Assembly (NCBI RefSeq): GCF_022012435.1
Contig: NZ_JAKLUA010000014.1
Span: 120,989 to 184,988, forward strand
DNA from: Bradyrhizobium zhengyangense
Lineage (GTDB): Bacteria > Pseudomonadota > Alphaproteobacteria > Rhizobiales > Xanthobacteraceae
Direction of reading: 5' to 3'
DNA length: 64,000 nt
Position 1 is the stretch's first letter. Every line of letters starts with the position of its first letter. Shown here piece by piece: positions 43,018 through 51,013 of this stretch. Position numbers and translations under genes: made by a program. The notes under the pieces were generated by a model. It was not told the DNA's origin. It saw only the letters and a program-made list of their open reading frames with translations, and did not search any database.

Positions 43018-46000
43018 TGACACCGGCTCCGGCAGGTCAGGCCCACAAGCCGCTCTCGTCGCATTCGCCATCCGCTTCCGCGGCATCGTGCTGGCGCTTT
43101 CCTTTGCTCTGCTGGGCTACGGCTTGTTCGCAATCGGCGAAGCCAAATACGGGGTCTTTCCCGAATTCGCCCCGCCTCAGGTGACCATACAAACCGAAGC
43201 CCCTGGCCTCAGCCCGGAGCACGTCGAGATCCTGGTCACACAGCCGATCGAGACGTCGATCAACGGCCTGGCCGGCGTCGAGAGTCTGCGCTCGTCATCG
43301 ATCCAGGGCCTCTCGGTCGTAACCGTCGTCTTCCAGCCGCGCAGCGATATCTACCGCGCGCGACAATTGGTGACGGAACGTCTCGCGGTCGTCGCCGCGC
43401 GACTGCCGCAAGGCGTTCAACCGCCGTCGATGACGCCATTGACCCCGCTGGCCGGCACGGTGCTGGTCATCGGCCTGACGTCCGACAAGCGATCGCTGAT
43501 GGATCTGCGCACCATCGCGGACTGGACCGTGGCACGACGGCTGCTGGCCGTCCCGGGCGTGGCGCAAGTCTCGACTTACGGCAAGGACGTCAGGTCTTTG
43601 CAGGTTCAGGTCCGTCCAAATGATCTGATCCGCTTTCGAGTCGGCCTAAACGATGTGCTGGCCGCCGCGCGTAAGGCCACAGGCGTGCGCGGCGCCGGGT
43701 TCATCGACACCGCCAATCAGCGCATCACGCTGCAAACCCAGGGCCAGTCACTGACGCCCGACCAACTTGCCCGCACCGTTCTTCTGCACGAAGGCGGCGC
43801 CAGCGTGGTCCTAGGCGACGTCGCCACCGTCGTAACCGCTCCCGAACCGCCGATTGGCGCCGCCCTCATCGACGGCGCACCTGGCATCATGCTCATGGTC
43901 AGCCAGCAATATGGCGCGAATACACGAGAGATCACCACGCGCGCCGAAGCCGCGCTGCAAGAGCTGCGTCCCTGCCTCGAGGCCGACAACGTCAAGCTAT
44001 ATGCGGACATATTTCGTCCCGCCAGCTTCATCGACGCCGCAACGAAGAACGTGCTCAACGCCCTGATGATCGGCGGGACACTGGTGGTCATCGTTCTTTT
44101 TCTATTCCTGTTCGACTGGCGCACCTCGATCATCAGTTGCACTGCAATCCCCCTGTCGTTGATAGCGGCCGTACTCGCATTGCAATGGATGGGCGAGACT
44201 CTGAACACGATGACTCTCGGCGGCCTCGCGATTGCGATCGGCGAGGTCGTCGATGATGCCGTCATCGGCGTCGAAAACGTCGTGCGCCGGTTGCGCGAAA
44301 ATCGCCGGGCGACGGTGCCGAGACCCGAGCCTCGCGTCGTGCTCGACGCCTTCCTCGAGGTGCGCACCGCGGTTGCTTATGCGACGTTTGCGGTACTGCT
44401 GGTCTTCTTTCCGGTTCTGGCCCTTTCCGGCATTGCCGGCCGCCTGTTCGCCCCCCTGGGTATCGCTTACATCCTCGCCGTGATCGCCTCGCTCGCGGTC
44501 GCCCTCACGGTGACGCCGGCGCTCTCCATGCTGCTCCTCGTCGGCAGAAGCGGCAGAGAGCGCCTGCATGAACCGCCTGCGGTGCGATGGTCGCGTCGCC
44601 ATTACCAGGCCCTGCTACGTCATATCGGCCGCTTCCCGAAGCTCGTGATGGCGGCCGCCGCGGCTGTCACGATCGCCGGCGCAGCGATGTTGCCCTTCTT
44701 CGGCGGAACCTTCCTGCCGGATCTGCGCGAAGGCCATCTGATCTTGCACGTCTCCGCGATCCCCGGGACCTCGCTCGACGAATCCCTTCGCATCGGCAAA
44801 CTGATGACGGACGCGCTGCAAAATATCCCGGGCATCCGCAGGGTAGCGCAGCACGCAGGGCGAGCCGAGGCTGGCATCGACACAGTTGGTCCGCACTCCA
44901 GCGAGTTCGAGGTCGATCTGGAGCCGGAGCTCTCGGGTCAGGAGCAATCCGAAGCCGAAGCACGTATCAGGGCCGCCTTGGCCGACTTCCCGGGAATTTC
45001 CTTCTCCAGCAAGACCTATCTGACGGAGCGCGTGGAAGAAACCGTCTCTGGCTTCAGCGCAGCTGTCGTCATCAACATCTATGGGCCGGATCTCGACTCA
45101 CTCGACCGCGCAGCGCGCGACGTCGCGCGCGAACTCGACGAGGTCGGGGGTGCGGCCGACGTGCAGCGGCGAACTCCGCCGGGAATGCCGCAGGTCAATG
45201 TGACGCTTCGCCCGACCGATCTGCAACGTTGGGGGCTCGATGCGGTCGAGGTGCTCGAGCTGGTGCGCACGGCCTATCAGGGCGACATCGTCGGACAAGG
45301 ATATGAAGGCAATGCTGTCTTCAATGTCATCGTGATTCTCGATGCACATGTCCGAGCGCGGCTCACCCAGATCGGAGACTTGCCGGTGCGTACGCCGAGC
45401 GGAGCTTACATTCTGCTCAAGCAGATCGCTGACGTTTACGAAACCTCCGGACGGTATCAAATCCAGCACCAGAATGCGCAGCGCGTTCAGACGGTCACGT
45501 CGAATGTCAACGGACGCGACCTCGAATCCTTCGTAGCGGCGGCGAAACGAAAACTGGCTCGCGAGGTCACGCTGCCCACCGGTGCCCGCCTCGAATTTGC
45601 CGGAGCCGCCGAGGCCCAGGCCCGGTCTCGGCGCGATCTCATCGTCAACTCCTTGCTGGCCGGAACGGGCATCATCATTCTCCTTGCGATGGTAACGGGC
45701 CATTGGCGCAATCTGTTGCTGGTCATGATCAACTTGCCATTTGCCTTCGTCGGCGGAGTGTTCGCTTTGGCGCTGACGGGTGGCCTGCTTTCGCTCGGAT
45801 CGATGGTCGGCTTTGTCACGCTGTTCGGCATCACGCTGCGCAACTCCATCCTCATCATCTCTCACTACGAACATCTCGTCCTCGTCGATGGTCGCGTCTG
45901 GGACCTCGATACCGCGATCGAAGGTGCGTCCGACCGTCTCGTTCCGATTCTGATGACGTCGCTTGTGACAGGCCTGGGATTGCTGCCACTCGCGATCGGC

Positions 46001-46186
46001 GCGGGAGAGCCCGGACGTGAAATCGAGGGACCCATGGCGATCGTCATCCTTGGAGGATTGATGACGTCGATGGCACTTAGTCTGCTGGTACTGCCGACCC
46101 TGGCGCTTCGATATGCGCGTTTCAAGAACCACCCCGATGGGGCGCAGAAGCACGACGATACGCAGCTTCAAACTCAGCCACACTGA
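43007..46186 (+). CDS. Heavy-metal-type RND efflux pump (CusA/CzcA-like)
   Basis: 1059 residues with the RND layout: a first membrane helix (GIVLALSFALLGYGLFAIGE), a large periplasmic loop, six helices, a second loop and five more. The sequences FPEFAPPQVTIQTEAPGLSP and AIAIGEVVDDAVIGVENVVR are of the HME subgroup, which exports cations such as Cu, Zn, Co or Cd by proton exchange. The metal is not predictable. No outer-membrane channel gene is adjacent. Its position next to pqqA and lanM is unusual and raises the question of lanthanide or other metal export. Confidence 0.88.
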   Translation: MTTDDTGSGRSGPQAALVAFAIRFRGIVLALSFALLGYGLFAIGEAKYGVFPEFAPPQVTIQTEAPGLSPEHVEILVTQPIETSINGLAGVESLRSSSIQGLSVVTVVFQPRSDIYRARQLVTERLAVVAARLPQGVQPPSMTPLTPLAGTVLVIGLTSDKRSLMDLRTIADWTVARRLLAVPGVAQVSTYGKDVRSLQVQVRPNDLIRFRVGLNDVLAAARKATGVRGAGFIDTANQRITLQTQGQSLTPDQLARTVLLHEGGASVVLGDVATVVTAPEPPIGAALIDGAPGIMLMVSQQYGANTREITTRAEAALQELRPCLEADNVKLYADIFRPASFIDAATKNVLNALMIGGTLVVIVLFLFLFDWRTSIISCTAIPLSLIAAVLALQWMGETLNTMTLGGLAIAIGEVVDDAVIGVENVVRRLRENRRATVPRPEPRVVLDAFLEVRTAVAYATFAVLLVFFPVLALSGIAGRLFAPLGIAYILAVIASLAVALTVTPALSMLLLVGRSGRERLHEPPAVRWSRRHYQALLRHIGRFPKLVMAAAAAVTIAGAAMLPFFGGTFLPDLREGHLILHVSAIPGTSLDESLRIGKLMTDALQNIPGIRRVAQHAGRAEAGIDTVGPHSSEFEVDLEPELSGQEQSEAEARIRAALADFPGISFSSKTYLTERVEETVSGFSAAVVINIYGPDLDSLDRAARDVARELDEVGGAADVQRRTPPGMPQVNVTLRPTDLQRWGLDAVEVLELVRTAYQGDIVGQGYEGNAVFNVIVILDAHVRARLTQIGDLPVRTPSGAYILLKQIADVYETSGRYQIQHQNAQRVQTVTSNVNGRDLESFVAAAKRKLAREVTLPTGARLEFAGAAEAQARSRRDLIVNSLLAGTGIIILLAMVTGHWRNLLLVMINLPFAFVGGVFALALTGGLLSLGSMVGFVTLFGITLRNSILIISHYEHLVLVDGRVWDLDTAIEGASDRLVPILMTSLVTGLGLLPLAIGAGEPGREIEGPMAIVILGGLMTSMALSLLVLPTLALRYARFKNHPDGAQKHDDTQLQTQPH

Positions 46187-46334
46187 CCGACCGTCAGCGA
46201 AAGGCGGTGCGCGGAAAACACAGGCCGGACTTTAGCGGGAGAGGACCGAGCCCAAGCTCGATCAGATGTGGCTTTGTGTGAATGGCGAGTCGGAGCGAGC
46301 CACATGACGAGCTGCGACCACAATTCCAATACTA

Positions 46335-46370
46335 CCACGGCTTCGAGGGCATCTGCCATCGAAGCCGTGG
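46335..46370 (-). terminator. Hairpin downstream of pqqA
   Basis: CCACGGCTTCGA (46335-46346) and TCGAAGCCGTGG (46359-46370) form a perfect 12-base stem with a 12-base loop, 13 bases past the pqqA stop. There is no strong T-tract on the minus strand, so it may act as a weak terminator or as an mRNA 3' end protector. Confidence 0.55.
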
Positions 46371-46383
46371 CAAGCCGTCAGTC

Positions 46384-46464
46384 TTACTTGCGCGCAGCGC
46401 AGGCGTACATGTTGATTTCCATGCCGACCGGCACTTCCACGATCTTCGGAGCTTTCCAGGCCAT
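46384..46464 (-). CDS. pqqA: PqqA, PQQ precursor peptide (26 residues)
   Basis: The peptide reads MAWKAPKIVEVPVGMEINMY followed by ACAARK. It has the hallmark Glu16-x3-Tyr20 (E-I-N-M-Y) whose side chains PqqE crosslinks to make pyrroloquinoline quinone, and the upstream VGME context usual for PqqA. GGGGAG lies 7 bases before the ATG. The gene is transcribed in the same direction as lanM, 171 bases downstream of it, and a hairpin follows. No pqqB, C, D or E is in this window, so this is an isolated precursor gene; maturation enzymes must be elsewhere. Confidence 0.95.
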   Translation of the reverse strand: MAWKAPKIVEVPVGMEINMYACAARK

Positions 46465-46635
46465 TCGGGGTCTCCCCAAGTATTGAGCGCGACATCGCGC
46501 CGGGCAAAACCTAGGGCTGCGTCAAGCACAGCGCAAGTCTGGAATCGGACCGCAAGCACAGCGAAGTATCGCGTAACACACGCAAATTTCGCTCTCGGGC
46601 AAAGCGCCTTCGCTCCCAGTCAAGCGCTGATGACC

Positions 46636-47028
46636 TCAGCGCAACAATCGCAGCAATGCGCGTCCTGCACGCGAATTCAGCTCCTTGGCGTCGAGCGTGC
46701 CGTCCTTGTCAGGATTTGCGGCGTTGAAGCGCTGCTCCACGACGGCGAGATATTCATCGAGCGTCAGCGTGCCGTCGTGATCGGGGTCCGCGGCGGCGAG
46801 TTCTTTCGCCGACAAGCGTCCGCGCAATTCGCGGACATCGAGCGTGCCATCATGGTCCGGATCGAGCTTGGCGAACAGCGCTGCTGCGGCCTTCTTCACC
46901 TCGGCCAGATCGAGCGTGCCGTCATTGTCGGTGTCGAACAACTTGACGGCGCTGCCGGAGGCAGACCAGGCCGGACCGGACACCACGGCAAACGTGAGCG
47001 CAAGCGCAACTGAGCGACGCGATATCAT
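46636..47028 (-). CDS. lanM: Lanmodulin homologue (periplasmic EF-hand lanthanide-binding protein)
   Basis: 130 residues with a signal peptide (to about residue 23, WSA-SG). Four EF-hand loops follow: D32-E43 (DTDNDGTLDLAE), D56-E67 (DPDHDGTLDVRE), D81-E92 (DPDHDGTLTLDE) and N105-E116 (NPDKDGTLDAKE). Three have proline at loop position 2, and successive loops start 24-25 residues apart, leaving 12-13 residues between them: both are the defining features of lanmodulin, which binds lanthanides far more tightly than calcium. The fourth loop begins with Asn, as in Methylorubrum LanM. AGGGAGG precedes the ATG. Divergent from a PQQ dehydrogenase gene. Confidence 0.92.
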   Translation of the reverse strand: MISRRSVALALTFAVVSGPAWSASGSAVKLFDTDNDGTLDLAEVKKAAAALFAKLDPDHDGTLDVRELRGRLSAKELAAADPDHDGTLTLDEYLAVVEQRFNAANPDKDGTLDAKELNSRAGRALLRLLR

Positions 47029-47367
47029 TTTGACCTCCCTGACCATGAGCCCGATTCGCCGGGTTCGCGACAACATAAGTCCGCAAGACGGCCATGGTTC
47101 AAGTCCGGAATTGCAGCTATGGCACTGCACAACCGGCGCAGCCAGACTGTCCACGCGGCTGCTCACTACAGGCCTTGCATCATGCCACGGAATTTTTTCA
47201 GCGTCTGCGCGCAAGTCGGAGTTGTTCGTCAGGTTTCCCTCAGGTGACCATTGCCCGGCATCCAACATATCGGCAGCGCAGTTTCGACTTTCGTATTGAC
47301 GGCTTTTGCTTTCCGACAGAGTGTTGCAATCGCAGCGTCAAAAGACGCGCATATTGGGAGGAACGGG
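47029..47367. other. Divergent promoter region between lanM and a PQQ alcohol dehydrogenase
   Basis: About 340 bases separating the two start codons. It contains a CAGGT-N6-CAGGT direct repeat (47230-47234 and 47241-47245, one helical turn apart) 123 bases before the dehydrogenase ATG. No confident -35/-10 pair was picked. It should carry both promoters and any lanthanide- or alcohol-responsive control. Confidence 0.45.
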
Positions 47368-49032
47368 ATGAAACGCCTTGCGATGGCCGCGAGCCTCGTC
47401 ATATCCGCATGCTCGGTTGCGAGCGCACAGACGACCGATCAACTGGTCAAGGGCGCAACCGATACGTCGAACGTTCTCAATTACGGGATGGGCTACAATC
47501 TTCAGCGCTTCTCGACGCTGAACCAGATCAACAAGGATACCGTCAGGAACCTCGTCCCGGTCTGGAATTACTCGCTCAACGACGATCGCAGCGAGGAATC
47601 GCAGCCGCTGGTGTATCAGGGCGTGATCTACGTGACCTCTCACAATGCGACCATGGCGGTCGACGCCAAGACCGGCAAGCAGATCTGGAAATCCAAGATC
47701 GAATATCCGGCGGAGACACCGCGCATCGTCTGCTGCGGCATCATCAACCGCGGCGGCGCGCTGTTCGACGGCAAGCTGTTCCGCACCACGTTAGACGCCA
47801 ACGTGATTGCGATCGACATCAAGGACGGCAAGGAGCTGTGGCGGCAGAAGGCGGCCGACATCAAGGAAGGCTACTCGATGACGGTCGCGCCGCTGGTGGC
47901 TGACGGCGTCGTCATCACCGGCATCTCCGGCGCCGAATTCGGCACCCGTGGCTTCATCGACGGCTGGGATCCTGCAACGGGCAAACATCTCTGGCGCACC
48001 CACTCGATCCCCTCGCCGGACGAGCCCGGTGGCGACACCTGGAAGGGCGACACCTGGAAGCTCGGCGGCGGCTCGACCTGGATCACAGGGTCCTATGATC
48101 CCGAGCTGAACACGGTGTACTGGGGCATCGGCAATCCCGGCCCGTTCAACGCGGCCGTGCGTCCGGGCGACAATCTCTACACCTGCTCCGTGCTGGCGAT
48201 GGATCCCAAGACCGGCAAGATCAAGTGGCACTACCAGTTCTCGCCGAACAATCCGTTCGACTATGACTCGGTGGCCGAGATGGTCCTCGCCGACATGAAT
48301 GTCGAGGGCAAGCCGACCAAAGTGCTGATGGATGCGAACCGCAACGGCTTCTTTTATGTGCTCGACCGCACCAACGGAAAGGTGCTCGCCGCCAATCCTT
48401 ACGTGAAGGTGAATTGGGCGAGCGGCGTTGACCTGAAGACTGGCAAGCCGATCGAGACCGACGTTGTCAAGGATGCCCGCGACGGCAAGAAGGTCACCGT
48501 CTATCCGTCGATCCTCGGCGGCAAGAACTGGGAGCCGATGTCGTTCAACCCGCAGACCGGCCTTGCCTACGCCAACACGCTCGCTTTCGGCGGCAAGTAC
48601 AAGTCGGAGCCAGCCACCTTCAAACAGGGTGAATGGTATCTCGGCATGGACCTGACCGATCCCTGGGAGTGGGGCACCGGACCGCGCGGCCATCTGAAGG
48701 CGATCGATCCGATGACCGGCAAGGCCAAGTGGGAAGCGGCCAGCGACATCCCGCGCTTCTCCGGCGTGCTGTCGACCGCGGGCGGCGTCGTCTTCACGGG
48801 CGCGCTGACCGGCGAGTTCGAGGCCTTCGACGCCGACACCGGCAAGAAGCTCTGGCAGTTCCAGACCGGTTCCGGCATCGAGGGACAGCCGGTGACCTGG
48901 CAGCAGGACGGTGTGCAGTACGTCGCCGTCACGAGCGGCTATGGCGGCGTGTACTCGCTGTTCTCCGGCGACGAACGGCTGGCCAAGGTGCCGCCCGGCG
49001 GCTCGCTCTGGGTCTTTGCGGTGAAGCAGTAA
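47368..49032 (+). CDS. PQQ-dependent alcohol dehydrogenase, predicted lanthanide type (ExaF/XoxF-like)
   Basis: 554 residues with a signal peptide (to about residue 20). An eight-bladed propeller with adjacent cysteines C122-C123, metal ligands E190 (SGAEFG) and N256 (GIGNPG), the catalytic base D298 and a second aspartate D300 two residues on (FDYDSV). That second Asp is the accepted marker for lanthanide instead of calcium at the active site. The end lacks a haem domain, so it needs an external cytochrome, encoded next. It is shorter than XoxF and resembles the ethanol/aldehyde-oxidising ExaF/PedH branch. GGGAGG precedes the ATG. Confidence 0.9.
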   Translation: MKRLAMAASLVISACSVASAQTTDQLVKGATDTSNVLNYGMGYNLQRFSTLNQINKDTVRNLVPVWNYSLNDDRSEESQPLVYQGVIYVTSHNATMAVDAKTGKQIWKSKIEYPAETPRIVCCGIINRGGALFDGKLFRTTLDANVIAIDIKDGKELWRQKAADIKEGYSMTVAPLVADGVVITGISGAEFGTRGFIDGWDPATGKHLWRTHSIPSPDEPGGDTWKGDTWKLGGGSTWITGSYDPELNTVYWGIGNPGPFNAAVRPGDNLYTCSVLAMDPKTGKIKWHYQFSPNNPFDYDSVAEMVLADMNVEGKPTKVLMDANRNGFFYVLDRTNGKVLAANPYVKVNWASGVDLKTGKPIETDVVKDARDGKKVTVYPSILGGKNWEPMSFNPQTGLAYANTLAFGGKYKSEPATFKQGEWYLGMDLTDPWEWGTGPRGHLKAIDPMTGKAKWEAASDIPRFSGVLSTAGGVVFTGALTGEFEAFDADTGKKLWQFQTGSGIEGQPVTWQQDGVQYVAVTSGYGGVYSLFSGDERLAKVPPGGSLWVFAVKQ

Positions 49033-49044
49033 CGGCAAGACATT

Positions 49045-49398
49045 TTGAGGCACATATCTCACAAGACGGTGGCGATCCTCGCCACCGTCGCGGTGCTGAC
49101 GGTCGCGCTTGCGGCGACCGTCCGTGCCGCGGATGATTCGAACGGCAATCCGTTGCAGGCGCAGATCGACCATGGCAAGTCGACCTATGCCGAAAAATGC
49201 TCGCACTGCCACGGCCCCAATTTGATGAACTCCGGCACCATCACGCCGGACCTGCGCGCCTTCCCTGACGACAGGACGCGTTTCGTCACCACCGTGAAGA
49301 ACGGCAAGAACAACAAGATGCCGCCCTGGGGCGATGTTCTGAGCGACGATGACATCGGCAATCTCTGGGCCTTCATCTCGAGCCGGAGGAAGCCATGA
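49045..49398 (+). CDS. Small periplasmic cytochrome c
   Basis: 117 residues with a signal peptide ending near TVRAA. One haem site, C52-S-H-C55-H56 (CSHCHGPN), and a probable axial Met92 in NKMPPWG, so a class I mono-haem cytochrome. It is the likely electron acceptor of the PQQ dehydrogenase encoded 12 bases upstream. The start appears to be TTG. Its stop overlaps the following MxaJ-like gene start (ATGA). Confidence 0.85.
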   Translation: MRHISHKTVAILATVAVLTVALAATVRAADDSNGNPLQAQIDHGKSTYAEKCSHCHGPNLMNSGTITPDLRAFPDDRTRFVTTVKNGKNNKMPPWGDVLSDDDIGNLWAFISSRRKP

Positions 49399-50333
49399 AG
49401 GACCGGTTTGCGGCGGTCGCGCTGCTGACGATGCTCGCAGCTCCGGCGACGGCAGCCTGGACGTCGGCTTGGGCAGCCGATCCCCTCGGTATCTGTCTCG
49501 ACGAGGACCGTCCGCCACTCTCGGCGCATCACAAGGGCAAGCCGGACTCGGGCTTCGACGTGCTGCTGGCGCAGGCGATCGCGGACCGGATGGGACGGCC
49601 GCTCAAAATCCAATGGTTTGAGAGCAAGCTGGATGAGGATTCGAGCCCGCAGCTCGAGGCCAATGCGCTGCTCTCCGATGGACGCTGCTCGCTGATCGGC
49701 GGCTACGCGCTGACGACGGATTCGCTCGTCAAGCCAGGCGTGCAAACGGCGCGGCTGCCGGATTTTGCCGGCGCCACGCGCGACGATCGGCGCCGCCGCG
49801 TTGCGCTCGGCATGCTCGCGCCGACCAGGCCTTACGTTTACTCACCGATGACCGTCGTCCTCGGCTCGAAGGCGCGCGAGCGCAGGATTGCCGAAATCGG
49901 CGATCTCGCCGGGCTTCGCCTCGCGATCGAGAGCGGCTCTCTCGGCGACGCCATCCTCATGACCTTCGACAAGGGAAAGCTGATCGACAACATCACCCAT
50001 CTCGTCCCCGGCCGCGACGATCTCCTCGGCGCGCTCAATCGCGGTGACTATGACGCGACCCTGATTGACCTTGCTCGCTACGACGCCCATCGCGCCGCGC
50101 ACCCTGATACGGCCATCACCGCCTCCGGCTATTATTATCCGATCGGTGCCAACCGCGGCTACGTCGGACTCGGCAGCGATCCTGCCTTGATCGAGGCCGT
50201 CAACAAGGCGCTGGCGGATCTTGTCACCGAGGGCAAGATCGCCGAACTCGGCAAACAGGCCGGCCTCACCTATCTGCCGCCACGCGAGCCCGCGATCCTT
50301 GGCGATGTCTGGACGAAAATCATTCAGCGGTGA
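49395..50333 (+). CDS. Second MxaJ/XoxJ-like periplasmic binding protein
   Basis: 312 residues with a signal peptide (to about AWAADP). The mature solute-binding fold starts LGICLDEDRPPLSAHHKGKP, with SGFDVLLAQAIADRMGRPLK and cysteine in GRCSLIGG. It belongs with the periplasmic proteins that accompany methanol/alcohol dehydrogenases (MxaJ or XoxJ), possibly assisting cofactor or metal loading. Coupled by a 4-base overlap to the cytochrome gene, giving a dehydrogenase-cytochrome-J operon parallel to xoxF-xoxG. Confidence 0.82.
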   Translation: MKDRFAAVALLTMLAAPATAAWTSAWAADPLGICLDEDRPPLSAHHKGKPDSGFDVLLAQAIADRMGRPLKIQWFESKLDEDSSPQLEANALLSDGRCSLIGGYALTTDSLVKPGVQTARLPDFAGATRDDRRRRVALGMLAPTRPYVYSPMTVVLGSKARERRIAEIGDLAGLRLAIESGSLGDAILMTFDKGKLIDNITHLVPGRDDLLGALNRGDYDATLIDLARYDAHRAAHPDTAITASGYYYPIGANRGYVGLGSDPALIEAVNKALADLVTEGKIAELGKQAGLTYLPPREPAILGDVWTKIIQR

Positions 50334-50347
50334 CCAAGAACGTTCCT

Positions 50348-50481
50348 GTGTCCCGGACGCGCTGCAACGCCCCTTAGCGTTGTTGCGCGGAGCCGGGACC
50401 CATGCCGCGTCGTGCACCTCGCTGCGTGGGCCCCGGCTCTGCAGCGCACCGCTGAAGTAGCGCTCCGCTGCGTCCGGGGTA
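50348..50481. repeat. Dispersed imperfect palindrome (REP-like)
   Basis: Starts GTGTCCCGGACGCGCTGCAA and closes GCGCTCCGCTGCGTCCGGGG, with internal pairing (AACGCCCCTTAGCGTT, GGGCCCCGGC). Related to 2390-2503. Located after the MxaJ-like gene. Confidence 0.6.
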
Positions 50482-50512
50482 CAAGCAAGGATCGCATCCG
50501 ACCAACGCCTAG

Positions 50513-50540
50513 TGTTACAAGCACATGGGCCGGCTATAAT
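50513..50540 (+). promoter_or_regulatory. Candidate promoter of the downstream membrane-protein gene
   Basis: TGTTAC (50513-50518) and a perfect TATAAT (50535-50540) with a 16-base spacer, 37 bases before the ATG at 50577. Confidence 0.45.
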
Positions 50541-50576
50541 CACGCGCTGTCGCCCCGGACGAGAAAGGCCGAGCGC

Positions 50577-51002
50577 ATGAAACCCGATGCCGTCGCCGTC
50601 ACAGCCCTAGTCATCCTGCTTTTTCCGATGGGCTATTTCCTGCTGGCCTCGCCCGCATTCCTGCTGGTGAAGCTGGACATTCCGCCCGTCACGCAATTGC
50701 TGCGCGGGATGTTCAACATCCAGTTCAGAATGATTGCCGTGACCGGTGTCCTTGCGACCATGGCTTTCCTCGTCGCAGGTCGGCCGCTTTTCGCCATGGG
50801 CATCGGCTTGATCGCGGCCCTCGCGATCCAGGGACGCGGCTGGTTCATGCAACGGATGGACGATGAGCTCAGCGCCAGGGATGCGGGTGACATTGATGCC
50901 GTGCGCCGGCTACGCCGGCTGCATTGGAGCGGAATGCTCTGCAACGCCACGCTGGTCGCGGCGCTGGTGACCAGCATTCCCTACGTCGCCACGTCGAATT
51001 GA
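50577..51002 (+). CDS. Small integral membrane protein, unknown function
   Basis: 141 residues with four predicted membrane segments (VAVTALVILLFPMGYFLLAS, MIAVTGVLATMAFLVAG, FAMGIGLIAALAIQG and a C-terminal one near CNATLVAALVTSIPYVA) and a short cytoplasmic loop rich in charged residues between the last two. No family recognised. A good -10 element lies upstream, so it is probably its own unit. It is convergent with the AraC-type regulator. Confidence 0.6.
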   Translation: MKPDAVAVTALVILLFPMGYFLLASPAFLLVKLDIPPVTQLLRGMFNIQFRMIAVTGVLATMAFLVAGRPLFAMGIGLIAALAIQGRGWFMQRMDDELSARDAGDIDAVRRLRRLHWSGMLCNATLVAALVTSIPYVATSN

Positions 51003-51013
51003 GCGGGCCGGGC

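Noticed and set aside
46282..47013. A 243-codon plus-strand frame across pqqA and lanM
   Set aside because: It lies opposite two recognisable genes and has no ribosome site or family similarity; the minus-strand pqqA and lanM have both.
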